A stretch of DNA of 64,000 nt from Lantana camara (taxonomy: Eukaryota > Streptophyta > Magnoliopsida > Lamiales > Verbenaceae), in NCBI GenBank assembly GCA_037501455.1, contig CM074865.1, positions 14,082,501 through 14,146,500 of the forward strand, written 5' to 3'. The notes under the pieces are model-generated. The model saw only the letters and a program-made list of their open reading frames with translations, did not search any database and was not told the DNA's origin. The position numbers and the translations under genes are program-made. This document shows positions 34,518 to 45,877 of this stretch, piece after piece. The first letter of the stretch is position 1, and every line of letters starts with the position of its first letter.

Positions 34518-34968
34518 TCATTGATGATGTGGTAAAGATAAGGAAGTTGAGAAAGACCAGATTCGTTTATAAGACGTTCTTGTCCGACGAGGTTGTCGAT
34601 TTGAGCTTGTGCTTTTTTAAGACATTTGGATTTTCGAGAAGTGAGAATGCCCATTCCAGTGTCATTGATGAAGTCTCAGACCCTGCTGTGAACATAACCT
34701 GTTAATTTTCTTTGTAAAGTTAGTCAATTTAGATAGGCCGTTTTCGCTCTACTATTATCAATAAGGAACAATGGGTAAATGTCAGCCAACTCCCCTGTGT
34801 AATACGGAAGTAGCAATAAAAACCCCGATAAAAAAAAAGTACTTTAAAAAACCCTATGTTATTTAGAGTATGCACAGAAAACCTTCGTGTATCTCACACG
34901 CGTTAACTGCGGCTGGGATTGCGATTTTTTTTACTTTTTCAAATGAAATGACTATTTTACCCCTCCAC

Positions 34969-35000
<32 letters not shown>

Positions 35001-35117
35001 TATATATGATATATATGTATATATACATCCCCGTCCCTAAACCAGTCAACCCTACTTCATCGCCATAGCCGCCGGCCAACACAACCCCACATTCGCGGAT
35101 CTGGAAGGTGGAGGTGG

Positions 35118-35403
35118 AGAGAAGGAGACGCGGCGTTGGGCCATGTTCGGTGGAGGAGGAGAGAAGGAGAGGCGGTGTTGGGCCATGTTCGGTGGAGATC
35201 TGGGGCGGTGGAGGAGGAGAGAAGAGAGGCGGCGGCGGATCTGTTGGGCGGTGGAGCTAGAGAGAAGGAGACGCGGCGTTGGGCCATGTTCGGTGGAGGA
35301 GGAGAGAACGAGAGGCGGTGTTGGGCCATGTTCGGTGGAGATCTGGGGCGGTGGAGGAGGAGAGAAGAGAGGCGGCGGCGGATCTGTTGGGCGGTGGAGG
35401 TGG
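35118..35403. repeat. 143-bp GC-rich tandem duplication
   Basis: Two 143-bp copies (period seen from 35128 to 35271), each with the word GTTGGGCCATGTTCGGTGGAG twice and ending GGATCTGTTGGGCGGTGGAG. Further GGTGGAGG-type degenerate copies continue to about 35560. Long open frames in several phases on both strands arise from the GGN composition; none is called a gene. Confidence 0.85.
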
Positions 35404-35916
35404 AAGAGAAGGAGAGGCAGCGGCGGCGTCGTTGTTGGGCGGTGTAGATGTGGAGAAGAAGAGGCAGCGGCGGTGGTGTTGATCGGCGGTGGAGGTAGAG
35501 AGACAGAGTGGCGGCGGCGTTGGCGACTGGAGGTGGAGGTGGCGGGTCTGCAACTCTGAGCTGGAGAAGACATGGTATATATGTATATATATTTCTATAT
35601 ATTATGTATATGTATATATTAATATGAGTTTATTATTATTATTATTATATGTATGTATATTGCATATATATAACCAAAATATATTTACAAATATATATTA
35701 ATTATTATAATAGTGTATAATGTATACATATATTAAAATTTTATGATAATTATATATATATTTATCAATTTATTAATATTTTTAGTAAATCTGATTATAT
35801 ATATAATTATTTATATTAATTAAATATATATATATTAAGTGTTTTTTATAAATTTATTTTATATATATTAAATTAATTATTATAATTAGTATAATATATA
35901 TATATATACATAATAT

Positions 35917-36001
35917 ATATATGAAATATTATTTCTATTATTTGTTAATTAATAATATGTATTATTAATTAACAAATATAGAAATAATATTTCATATGTA
36001 T
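35917..36001. repeat. ~40-bp arm near-perfect hairpin
   Basis: GAAATATTATTTCTATTATT, then TGTTAATTAATAAT, pair with their complement across an ATGT loop near 35956-35961. One unpaired base. A strong cruciform candidate. Confidence 0.85.
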
Positions 36002-36038
36002 ATTATGTAATTTTATATTATATATATATATATATATA

Positions 36039-36040
<2 letters not shown>

Positions 36041-36078
<38 letters not shown>
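36041..36078. repeat. (TTA)n microsatellite
   Basis: About 12 uninterrupted TTA units flanked by (TA)n runs. More (TA)n tracts follow to 36450. Confidence 0.9.
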
Positions 36079-36259
36079 TTTACTATTATATGTATATATA
36101 TTGCATATATATAACCAAAATATATTTACAAATATATATATTAATTATTATTATAGTGTATAATGTATACATATATTAAAATTTTATGATAATTATATAT
36201 ATATTTATCAATTTATTAATATTTTATTAAATCTGATAATATATATATAATTATTTATA

Positions 36260-36297
<38 letters not shown>

Positions 36298-37019
36298 CTA
36301 ATTATAATAATTAATTTAATATATATATATATATATATATATATTATACTAATTATAATAATTAATTTAATATATATATATATTAAATTAATTATTATAA
36401 TTAGTATAATATATATATATATATATACACACACATATATCATAAGGGTAATATTGGGTTTTCACGTTATTTCGCTGACCAAAGGGAATTAGGGGGCGGT
36501 GTGCGTGGTTTAAAAATCACAGGGTTTTTTGAAGCAGTTTTTTTTTGTCGGGGTTTTATGCGACCATTTCGAATAACATAGGGGATTAGGGGTTGTTAGC
36601 TCAAGGAGCAATGATCGAGAAAGATCTTGTGAAATAAAAAAAAATTTAAGAAAATCTATGAAATTTAAAATTTATCATAAACAATCAAGAATAACACAAT
36701 TCATCACGCGCCTAACATGAAAATTGTAAATTTAGTATATCAATTCGATCAATTTTATTTTCGATGATAAAATAGGATTATATTTTTAAAATCAAATAAT
36801 TTAATACACTTTTTGATTGAAAAACCGATTTTGCCCGTTGAAATTTATACGTGGCGAACCCTTAGTTCTGGTCAAAAAGTGCATTAGATACCGTTTTATT
36901 TTATTGCTAAAAAATAAAATGTAACAAAAATAATGAATTGGTCAAATTGGTAAACGAAATTTGTAATTGTTCCCGATCCCGTGACTAACATTTTATTGTA
37001 GTATACATCTGAATTGTTA

Positions 37020-37205
37020 ATTTCTTTTTCGTTCTATATCCTAGTTTATTAGATTCGAACCGAACGACAAGTAAAGTTGATCTCCTCAAGGGACTTTTTG
37101 AACAAGTAGGTTTCGAAATTGAACCCCTTACCTCTAAGAGAATCAGGTAAAGTTCGCCTCTTGTGATCTAATTAGTTACCACTAAACCAAGCCCCTGAGT
37201 TATCT
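37020..37205 (-). mobile_element. SINE-like sequence of a second family
   Basis: The minus strand has an A-box TGGTTTAGTGG and, about 60 bases on, a B-box GGTTCAATTTC, the spacing and order of a tRNA-like Pol III promoter. No obvious A tail or target duplication, so an old copy or tRNA relic. Confidence 0.5.
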
Positions 37206-37356
37206 GAATTGTTAAATGCATCAAAAACTCTACGATTTACATAAATATGGGGAGGAAAAGTATATGGATTAAATGTTCATGCCTAGAAAAGAGAGGCGAA
37301 GTGCAGAAATTAGTAATGAAAAAGAATAAATGATATTTTAATTTCACTGAAGATCT

Positions 37357-37887
37357 TGTTGGAATTTGAAAAGCTCTAAACCTTCAAAATCATAACCTAC
37401 AAGTTAATATTGTAACCCCCACACTATTTTTTTTTTTTTGGTGCAACAGAGAAAGCCAAACAAAGCACAAAACTAATCAACTTTGATCCCTTCTGGCTGT
37501 TCGGTCCAGACCATCCTGTCTTCTTCCATTTTCTGCCCAAATTTGGCGAGATAATCTGCCAGCTAACATACACAAGCATCCTACAAATCACTATACACCT
37601 ATTCTCATATACTATATTTTGGGCAATGTGATAAGGTTTCGTTCCTTAGTTTCCTTGTGATCGTGCTCACAATAGGAGACGCCGGTTGTGGCCTTTTGGG
37701 TTTTATCTTGGGATGGTAATGAGCCGACAATACCCGCACGAAGGGGAGGCCATCACGGTCTTAGGACAGCGTCAAATGGTGTGACTCCTACAGGCCAGCC
37801 GTCTATACTTATTCTTCTAATTATTATTATTACTAGTTTATTTGTGCATTATATAATCATGAGAAAATAGGTTCAATTTCCACAACA
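37357..37887 (+). mobile_element. Left LTR of the LARD-like element
   Basis: Matches the right LTR at both ends, but about 80 bp of it (present near 42025-42105 in the right LTR) are replaced by a LINE 3' end. The adjoining primer-binding position (37888 onward) does not match initiator Met tRNA. Confidence 0.9.
37425..37564 (-). mobile_element. 5'-truncated LINE 3' end inserted in the LTR
   Basis: On the minus strand it reads LADYLAKFGQKMEEDRMVWTEQPEGIKVD then a stop, the C-terminal tail of a plant L1 RNase H domain. About 45 bp of 3' untranslated DNA and an A tail follow (T run 37430-37440). It replaces LTR sequence instead of adding to it, so the insertion was accompanied by a deletion. 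Confidence 0.75.
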
Positions 37888-40800
37888 ATCTAAGATCGTG
37901 ATGAGTTTATGTTAAATTGCTTAAATCCATTTTATAAATTTCCGTAAGATCTTCAAAAGTTTCAATCAACAAGATCAAAACTTTAAAAGTCCAATTGCTT
38001 GCAAAGTTTTTCCTAACCACTAAATAGTTTTTTGTGTGGGTAAATAATAACGCTTATGATTTGGTTGTCATATGTTTGTATCACTAATTTGTGGTTGGTG
38101 TTCCTTATCATGAGTGGAGTGTGTCCGATTTCACTGTCCATTACTGGATTATAGAAGCGTTTTATTTGAATGGATGTCGGAGGAAGTTCAATTACCAGGT
38201 GAGAACTTGGCTACAGATTTGTTGGCTTATTGCTATTTGATGTCTGGAAAAGTAGAAGAATCAAATTAACAATGTTGGTCAACTACATTAGAACTTGGCA
38301 ATTGACAAGGTACGATATCCCCTAAACATATTCTTTGTAAGGTAAATTGTTTTAGTGTTAAAATAAAGCAGAATGATTAATGATGGAATAGCACACAAAA
38401 TTATTTTAAAAAAAATAATAATAAAAATAAAAATATGGCGTTTCTCTTATGTCTCTTATGGAATAAAATAAATGAGTCCACTGCCACTAAATAATTAAAT
38501 GTGAGACCTTATTATATTGATGTGAATAGAGGGACGTATCTTTGCTATCGGGACAATAAATGAAATTTTGTGTTAAAACTCATAATGGGTTGATATTTGA
38601 TATGTGAGTAATTTTCTTTAGTCAAAATTATTATTAATTTGAGAATACTTCATGATAATGATAATATTTTAATTTGTTAAATCATGAACTGCTACATGAG
38701 TCTTTAAATAGATTGTCTATCCTTTATATATATGCAAGTGATATTAAGATATTGCATGTTAATTTGTCTGGAAATTCAGTTCTAACTAATAGTTTTGTAA
38801 TTGAATATTAATTTGGGTTCTACGTAAGGTCAATGCAACATTGACTAAAGTTATGCATGGTGCATTTTGATGGCTAGTATTCTCCAAACGAAAATTGAGG
38901 TATTTATGGTTTATTTAATCATTATTAGCCAATTGATTATCCGACGGTTACAACTTGTTAATTTGTTAGGGAAGTTACAAATTTAATGTATAGTATTTGA
39001 ATCAATCATCTATGTGCAAATTATTATGTTTATAACATATGCATGCAACCTGTCTAATGATCCATATGTATTGTCTTATCTAATCCTTTAGGAGGTATGT
39101 TGTACTCAAGTGTCTTGGTCTATTTAGCCGTGCTTGTTTATTATCTCTAGAAAGAACAGATTCTCTTTTAATAGGAGGTATTATCCTAGTTAGTCAATCG
39201 GATTTGGTTGGTTGAGAGTGATATCTTTTCATGTTGTGTGCAATGCAAGAATTATCATCTGAAAATTATATTGTAGAATACAAGGATTAAGAGAGAGAGA
39301 GGGAAAAAAAATAAAAGAGCTAGTATTGTTAAATATATTAAAACTCAATTAGCAATTCTCTGTTTTATAATTACATTGGTCAAAACATGTCTAGTCATCA
39401 AATATGTGATATGTCTTATCATAGTGGTTACATATACTAATAAGTAGTGTCATGAATGTTACTATAAATTTATTTATTAGTGATTAATTTGTGGTTTAAT
39501 TTTGTTTGAGCATGAGCCTGAGAAAGGTTTTGTGTATTCTTTTCATGAGATAAATTGCTTGAGCTTGATACCTAGTTGGTTTCAGACAAAAAGTTATTGG
39601 ATCAAATTATGCAATTTGAGTTATGCAAGTAAGAGTCTTATAAGAAATGGAAATATTATTCGGACGCATCAGGTATGTTTTAATAGATTCATATAAATTA
39701 AATATACATAGCTATGACAAATATTATAACGAAATTAGTTATTTGCTTTGGTCATGTGCTATTTCTATGAATTCATTTAGGTTCATAGGTTATATGACAC
39801 ACTATCAATTGTATTCCAAATAAAATATGCCTGCATATTAGACCATTCGGTAATAAACTAAGAATAAGAAACCTACGTGCGTAGATATATATCTTGATAT
39901 TATACAATAGTGAGTGTATATATCTATTAATGAGGTGTCAATACAAAATTCATAAATTATCAAATTGACTGGGTATTACGTAATGCTCTATTCATGTATG
40001 AGGAGTTATAAATTATCAAATACAAATTATGGAGTAAATTTGACCTCATAATACTAGTTACTTTCCATATTCCTTGTGGTGTTATTTGAGATTTATAATC
40101 ATTTTCAAACAATGCATTTAGTATAAATTACTTTGGGAAGTTACATTTGTGTATTTCATGAATAGGGGTTTATTTGCTTAGAAAATTCCCTATGATCTTT
40201 CATATAATAGTAAAGGAAAGTTCAGATTTATTTTATGGGAAATACCAATATGAATATTTAAAATCACATGAAGTTTGTGCATAACACTATTAATAGAGGA
40301 ATCAATTCAAATTGCTGTTGGAGTTCCTAATGATTGATAATCATGTGAATTTGATTATCCGAAAAATATGAAGCAATTTGAGGCATACTTTGTTAGGAGG
40401 AGAAAAGGTATGTTGCACTTTATTATACTTACTTTGTAGCTTTGAGCAGATTTTATATGAAAAGTAAAATTTATTTTATGTGATTATATATCTTGATAAC
40501 ACTATAGATTGTTATATAGTGAAACAAATCAGTTCTACAGTTTTCTTTATCGAAATATAACTAATTGAAAATGAGAGTTATAAAGATTATTATAGAATAT
40601 TTCTATATGTGGAGGTTGGTACAATAAATTATGGTGATATAACCATTCCCTACTGTTGAGAAATGTGGGGGTACACTTGATGTGTTTTGATAACATATTT
40701 ACTTACAAAGTGTATAACTTGTTTATTTAAAAAATGGATGTAATGTTCTTAAATAAGAAAAGTGTGGGGGTTATCATGTGAAATTGAGGTAAGAGGTTCT

Positions 40801-41956
40801 ATTCAATCAAGTTTCATGTGTATACAATTTTGGGTATATGGTTTTAGAATTAATTTTCATGTGTTAGAATTTTATTCAAAAAAAAAAAAAAAAAACCGTG
40901 GGAGTTTACTTTCATCATTATGGAGTTATCAAAATATAATATACTTGTTTGGGTTATAAACATGATCTGAGTTTTAAAACAAGGATCTTAATAATATGCA
41001 GGTTCTTATAAATATTGGCTTATTGAGAAAGAATCAATACAAGGAAAATGACCTATAGACAGTAATGATGGTCAAGAGATCCGGTGGTGATATTTTAAAT
41101 TAAATATTATCCTATTAAGTTGATATTATCTTGTGGTGTTTGCTTTGTGAAACAGGTATCCAAACACATGGAAAAGTATATGAGGAGAGAAAGATGAAAA
41201 AAAAAATAAGCGACACCATATATTATTCCACGAGGTGGAAATTGTCCCAAATAACTAGCGAGGCTAGTAAGAGGCATTATGTTATATTCCACGAGGTGGA
41301 AGAATTGCCTCGGGGGACTAGCGCAGAGGCTAGATCCTTTTTCATCGAGGGGGATGGCCTAAGCCCGCAAGGGAGTCATCTCCGGGAGTAACCCAACCTT
41401 TGTGATTGGAGACCCCATGAATAAGGTTCAATGTGGTAGAAACAACCCGCAATGCGTGACTCATTATATAGCACATTTTGAGGAGTGTGTTCAAAAGAAA
41501 CCTCCTTCCCATCCCTAAGGTGAGTGCTATAAGAAAAGGTGCGTTAGGCTGGGCCTTGACCCTTAATGAGACCGAAGCGGGAAAATCCGCGAGGTATGGG
41601 CACACATACCTTGGAGGGCTCACCTAAGTGAGAGTTGCCATGGGGCCGTGGCTATGGGTTTGGGCTAACTCTAGAGACTCTCATGAAAATCAAGATAAGA
41701 GCGCATGGCCGTTAACGCGCTAACCCGCTTGAACGAAAACCGATGTCAATACCGTGTGTGTGATGTATTGAAGTTTGGCCAATGGACCTAATTCAAGGCG
41801 TAGTCCATTACGGCTCCCTCAAATGGAAATCATCGACACTAAGTATAGGCTCAAGCCCGGAAGGCTCCTATACCCATTGCATGGTATTTAGTTGCCCTAA
41901 TATTTTCGTATATACATATATATTTATATTTTGAAGTTTTAAACCTTGTGGGGGAT

Positions 41957-42426
41957 TGTTGGAATTTGAAAAGCTCTAAACTTTCAAAATCATAACCTAC
42001 AAGTTAATATTGTAACCCCCACACTATTCATTTATTTGTTTTAATTTCTTAGGTTACACAATGCATTCTAACCATTATAAATAGGGTCCTAGGGGTCTAG
42101 ACTAACATACACAAGCATCCTACAAATCACTATACACCTATTCTCATATACTATATTTTGGGCAACGTGATAAGGTTTCGTTCCTTAGTTTCCTTGTGAT
42201 CGTGCTCACAATAGGAGACGCCGGTTGTGGCCTTTTGGGTTTTATCTTGGGATGGTGATGAGCCGACAATACCCGCACGAAGGGGAGGCCATCACGATCT
42301 TAGGACAGCGTCAAGTGGCGTGACTCCTACAGGCCAGCCGTCTATACTTATTCTTCTAATTATTATTATTACTAGTTTATTTGTGCATTATCTAATCATG
42401 AGAAAATAGGTTCAATTTCCACAACA
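41957..42426 (+). mobile_element. Right LTR of the LARD-like element
   Basis: 470 bp, undisturbed version of the LTR with a TATA-like ATTATAAATAGGG at about 42073-42086. A 60-codon frame (42227-42409) also occurs in the left LTR but is a property of the repeat. Confidence 0.9.
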
Positions 42427-43350
42427 GATCTTACCAAGAGTAGATTCCTAATGGTTTCATCCGTATAATACTCAGGTTCTTCCCTTTGCAGATCCAGCAA
42501 CACGTCCATCATACTCCTCTTCTTATCAGAAACAAAACTACCGTATTCCGCCGCCCGTCTGGCAATGCAGATGCTGTTCCATTACATCTTGCATAAAACT
42601 ATCTCTCTTCTCTTGTACTCTCATCATCTTCTTCTCCGTGTCTCTATACACTCCGAACCGCCACATGAACGGCAGAAAATCGACGACATTCGTCTCGGAT
42701 CTGATCTGGGAAGTCTCGATCGATATCTCCCTAAAAGTCTCAGCTTCTCTTGAGCTGTCCGCTTCCTTTCCAACAAACCTCTTCCCACGTATCATCCTCG
42801 TCAAGACATTAAATACAAACTCGAACAACTCAAGCTCTCACATGCAACACTTTGTCAGTCCCACGTTTGGTCTCCTGGAATAATTACGGATCAGGATTAG
42901 GGTTTCATCTGCTCTGAAGTGGGAAAGCATCTGTATTCGGTGGGAAGACAAAAGCTCAATGGTCGCAATTCTGCGGAGATTTCTCCAGTGCTAACCGTAT
43001 GAGGACCAAGGGAGGCTTGTGTAATTATATCCGTAATGTTTTGCTTGTAGAGTATTTGGTCTATCGGCAAAGATGATATCGTTTTTGGTGAAGCATTCTT
43101 GTGCTAGTTTAGGAGAAGAGACTAGAATAACTGGCCTAGAAGCCGATCGGAGGAAGACGATTGGCCCGTGTTTCTTTGAGATTTCAGACAAGGCCCTGTG
43201 ATAAGGCTTCTTCAATAGGTAAATGTGGCCAATGATGGGAAGAGCTGGAAACGGGCTTGGAGGAAGATTCTTGAGCTTTTGGAGGAAATATTGGCTGATT
43301 ATGTGGATTGCTAAGAGTAATATTGGAAGATGGAGGTACAGATACTCCAT

Positions 43351-44029
43351 GGTTTGGTTTCTTTAGTACTGTTTCGTAGGCTTATTACAAGGCTCTTGTT
43401 ATAAACAATTCAGAAATATGGAGTTTGAGTTTACATGTTGAAGAAATCCTTTTCGTCTCGATCGTTGTCAAGTTTTGTCCTTCATGGAGCGGGTGCGGAA
43501 TCTTGGCTTTGTTTATTCTGCATGAAATGATAAAATATACGATATGTGGTTGCAATTATTGGTATATTTTGGGCAATGGATTTGTATATTTCTTGTTGTG
43601 ATTGGATCGATTAACTGGTCTCCATCAGCATATTTAGATTATTGGTCAATTGAGTAATATAAAATTCTTGTTGAATCGGGTTTTACGCGTATTGTGGCGA
43701 GTACCAAAGTCGTCTTTTCCGCGGTAAAAAAATTGTAGGCACTTTCTATTAGTATCGGTAACAAATATGCAATGAAGAAATTCTACTAGGTTAGTGGTGA
43801 GTTTAGGATTTAAAAAGATGCAATGATACTCAAAAAAATAAAATCTTATTGTATTGTGTATTAATGGGATTGTTATATGGTAAATTTTGATATGAATTTG
43901 TGACATAGTATCCCTACTTATCACCGTGTTTGATCATGCATCACACGTTTTCCACCGATCAAAATCACAACTCAATCCTCACGTTTCTTTATGAAACATT
44001 GTCAACCATGAAAAAAAAAACCATTAGAG
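43351..44029. other. P450 upstream region
   Basis: AT-rich DNA upstream of the P450 start with no other gene or repeat recognised. A frame at 43646-43924 (minus) is not credible. Confidence 0.5.
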
Positions 44030-44145
44030 CCATCTAGGTTTTTTTTTTTTTTTTTATTATTTTTTTTTATATATCCCTCATCACTGTAGTGTAAAGTTTT
44101 TCATACTAATGGTAATTGCATATCCAGAAACTCAGACCTCTGATT
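44030..44145 (-). mobile_element. SINE, 3' half (split by LINE)
   Basis: Minus-strand body (GCAATTACCATTAGTATG, then AACTTTACACTAC) and A tail (T run 44041-44057) of the SINE family seen at 33437-33600. The 5' half lies at 50668-50717, on the far side of the LINE. Confidence 0.75.
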
Positions 44146-44254
44146 GTGATTCTATCTCTTGAACTGTCAACAGTAAAGATTTCCATATACAACGATCAAC
44201 CCTAGGTTTTGGTCCTCCGCCGCCCATCCTAGGTTTCAACTCTTCCGCCGGCCC

Positions 44255-45877
44255 ATGGCCGACCAACTAACGTCGGCGGACACCACGCTGTCGACTGAGA
44301 ACTCGGACACAGACGAGAAAGCAAACAGGAAATCTTATGCTAATGTTACTAAAGGCACAAATCGCGGCCCTAGAGGTGCCGTGCCTCAGAAGACTGTCGC
44401 CACCGTTTCAGGAAAAGTACATCTCTTCCCTCGCAATCCCAACCGGAAGAGATATGGAAAGGTTTCAGAGAGGAATGGTATTGCAAATATCTCGTTTACG
44501 GATGACGAAATTGCCAAATTGGCCAAGCCATTCCAATTTGCCCTAGTTGGCAAGTTCTCCCATGGATACCCAACGATGACTAGGCTACATGAACTGTTCA
44601 TGGACATGCAGTTAAAAGGCGAGTTCAAGCTTGGACTCCTCAACGTGAAACACGTTCTAATACGTCTAGATAACGAAGAAGATTACAATAAGATCTGGCT
44701 GCAGAAATTCCACGTATTCGATGGATATCCTATGAGAGTTTTCAAATGGTCGCCAACTTTCAACCCAAAGATTGAACCATCAATAGTCCCGGTCTGGGTT
44801 AGGCTTCCCGGCCTTGAAACCCAATTCTTTGATGCCGAATCACTGATGGATATAGCTCAAAACATAGGGGAACCTTTGTGCTTCGACGAAGGTACATTTG
44901 ATGCTCAATGACCTTCTATGGCAAGATTCTGCATAGAGATTGATCTATTAAAGCCATTGAAGGAAAGAATTTCCCTAACCTACCATGGCGGGACTCATAT
45001 CCAACCAATTATCTACGAACATCTTCCTTCCTACTGCAAGAAATGCAACAGAATTGGCCATCAACAAAAGGATTGTTACGAGGGAAAAGTGGAGTCAATT
45101 AAAGAGCAGATTACAGAGGAGGGAAAGCTGCCCGAGAAATAAGTCATAAGGGGGGATAGGCTGCCATCCGTACAGCAAGGGGCTATCAACGGAGACCTTC
45201 GAGATGTTATTCAGGAAAAAAGAGCGAAAAATCTAAACAAGGAAACAAAGGACCAAGGTGCTCAAATACCAAAGAACACAAAGCAGTGGGTTCAAAAAAC
45301 CTTCGGGAAACAAAGAGAGATGAAGAGAACAGAGGGAGAGATACAGAAATCACCGGAGAAGAATAAGAAAACACAACCGGATACCCACGAGCAGGACAAC
45401 TCGCTTCTGCCAATTGAGATCCGAGTGCAAGGAGAATGTGTCGAAACAAATTTAGATGCTGCCTCGAACAACAGTCCGGTTGACGAAGAGCGGAATGAAG
45501 AAACACCTGAAAATGAGGACGATGAAATAGGCCTCCTACAAGATCCCACGGATGTTAGCTCTGAAGAAGATTTAGGAAGTGAAGGAAAAGAAGATGAGGA
45601 CCCAAATATAGAAGCTAACACTGGGCCAACCGCACAGGAATATGATATGGAGATCATGAGGCGTAAGGCAACTTATAGGAGATCGAAATCTGTGGACGCA
45701 AAAAGCCCGGAAACCAAAAAACAACCAGGGAATGAGAGAGCTCATAGGGATGTAAGCACTAGGCGACAAAAGGAAACTACCCAGGAGAAAAAGAAAACCA
45801 AGGCACCGATCCAGAAAACTGCTACGGCTACTAAAAGGGCGACTAGGTCGTCGGCCAACTCTCTAGGTGATCAATGA
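44255..45877 (+). pseudogene. LINE ORF1, RNA-binding protein
   Basis: One frame from ATG 44255 to TGA 45875-45877, interrupted by TGA 44909-44911 and TAA 45140-45142. Contains a DUF4283 domain (FALVGKFSHGYPTM, KHVLIRLDNEEDYNKIW, MRVFKWSPTFNP, VPVWVRLPGLE) and a CCHC knuckle CKKCNRIGHQQKDC, the usual plant L1 ORF1 layout, then a charged Lys/Glu-rich tail. It coats LINE RNA. Its stop overlaps the ORF2 start in an ATGA. Confidence 0.92.

Larger units (their letters stand above)
35655..36262. repeat. Direct repeat of ~165 bp separated by ~440 bp, AT-rich
   Basis: The stretch starting TATTGCATATATATAACC, through GTGTATAATGTATACATATA to AATCTGAT(T/A)ATATATATAATT, occurs at about 35655-35822 and again at about 36095-36262. 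Confidence 0.8.
34774..36602. mobile_element. Mutator-like element with GC-rich minisatellite core, in the P450 intron
   Basis: The termini are diverged inverted repeats of about 100 bp: CAGCCAACTCCCCTGTGTAA, TAAAAACCCCGA and AAAAAACCCTATGTTAT on the left have complements at 36540-36602. An 11-bp direct repeat with one mismatch (AAGGAACAATG 34763-34773; AAGGAGCAATG 36603-36613) flanks it. The interior joins a GC-rich repeat block (35040-35575) to about 870 bp of AT microsatellite. No transposase. Confidence 0.75.
37357..42426 (+). mobile_element. Non-autonomous LTR retrotransposon (LARD-like) in the P450 intron
   Basis: 5070 bp bounded by LTRs 37357-37887 and 41957-42426 (TGTTGGAATTTG ... 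TTCCACAACA) and a 5-bp duplication GATCT (37352-37356, 42427-42431). The polypurine tract CTTGTGGGGGAT precedes the right LTR and matches that of the copia element at 9371-9385. The 4-kb interior has no gag or pol frame; the last 800 bp are GC-richer and resemble copia 3' non-coding DNA. It landed 8 bases inside the P450 intron donor site. It must have used proteins from another element. Confidence 0.9.
33606..43350 (-). pseudogene. CYP81-like cytochrome P450 pseudogene, two exons
   Basis: Exon 1 43350-42435, exon 2 34698-33606, one phase-0 GT..AG intron of 7736 bp (42434-34699). Without insertions the coding length is about 500 codons, normal for the family. Seen in order: an N-terminal membrane anchor (YLYLHLPILLLAIHIISQYF), the LPPSPFPALPIIGH hinge, WSSYG, FEFVFNVLTRMIRGKR, MMDVLLDLQREEPEYYTDE, the I-helix AGSETSS, FNPDKF and the heme loop FGLGRRACPG with its Cys. 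Lesions: TAG at 42991-42993, frameshifts near 42850, 42545 and 34615, and a MITE that splits the K-helix ExxR codons. CYP81 enzymes are ER-bound monooxygenases of specialised metabolism. The intron holds four later insertions. Confidence 0.93.

Noticed and set aside
35052..35573. Several Pro/Ser- or Arg/Gly-rich frames on both strands
   Set aside because: Produced by the GGTGGAG minisatellite; open in many phases at once, with no domain or start context.
35580..36450. Possible centromeric or telomeric satellite
   Set aside because: Only TA and TTA microsatellite with a local 165-bp duplication inside a transposon; no long tandem array.
37688..37870. 60-codon frame conserved at 42227-42409
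   Set aside because: Both are in the two LTRs of one element, so the conservation reflects repeat identity, not selection.
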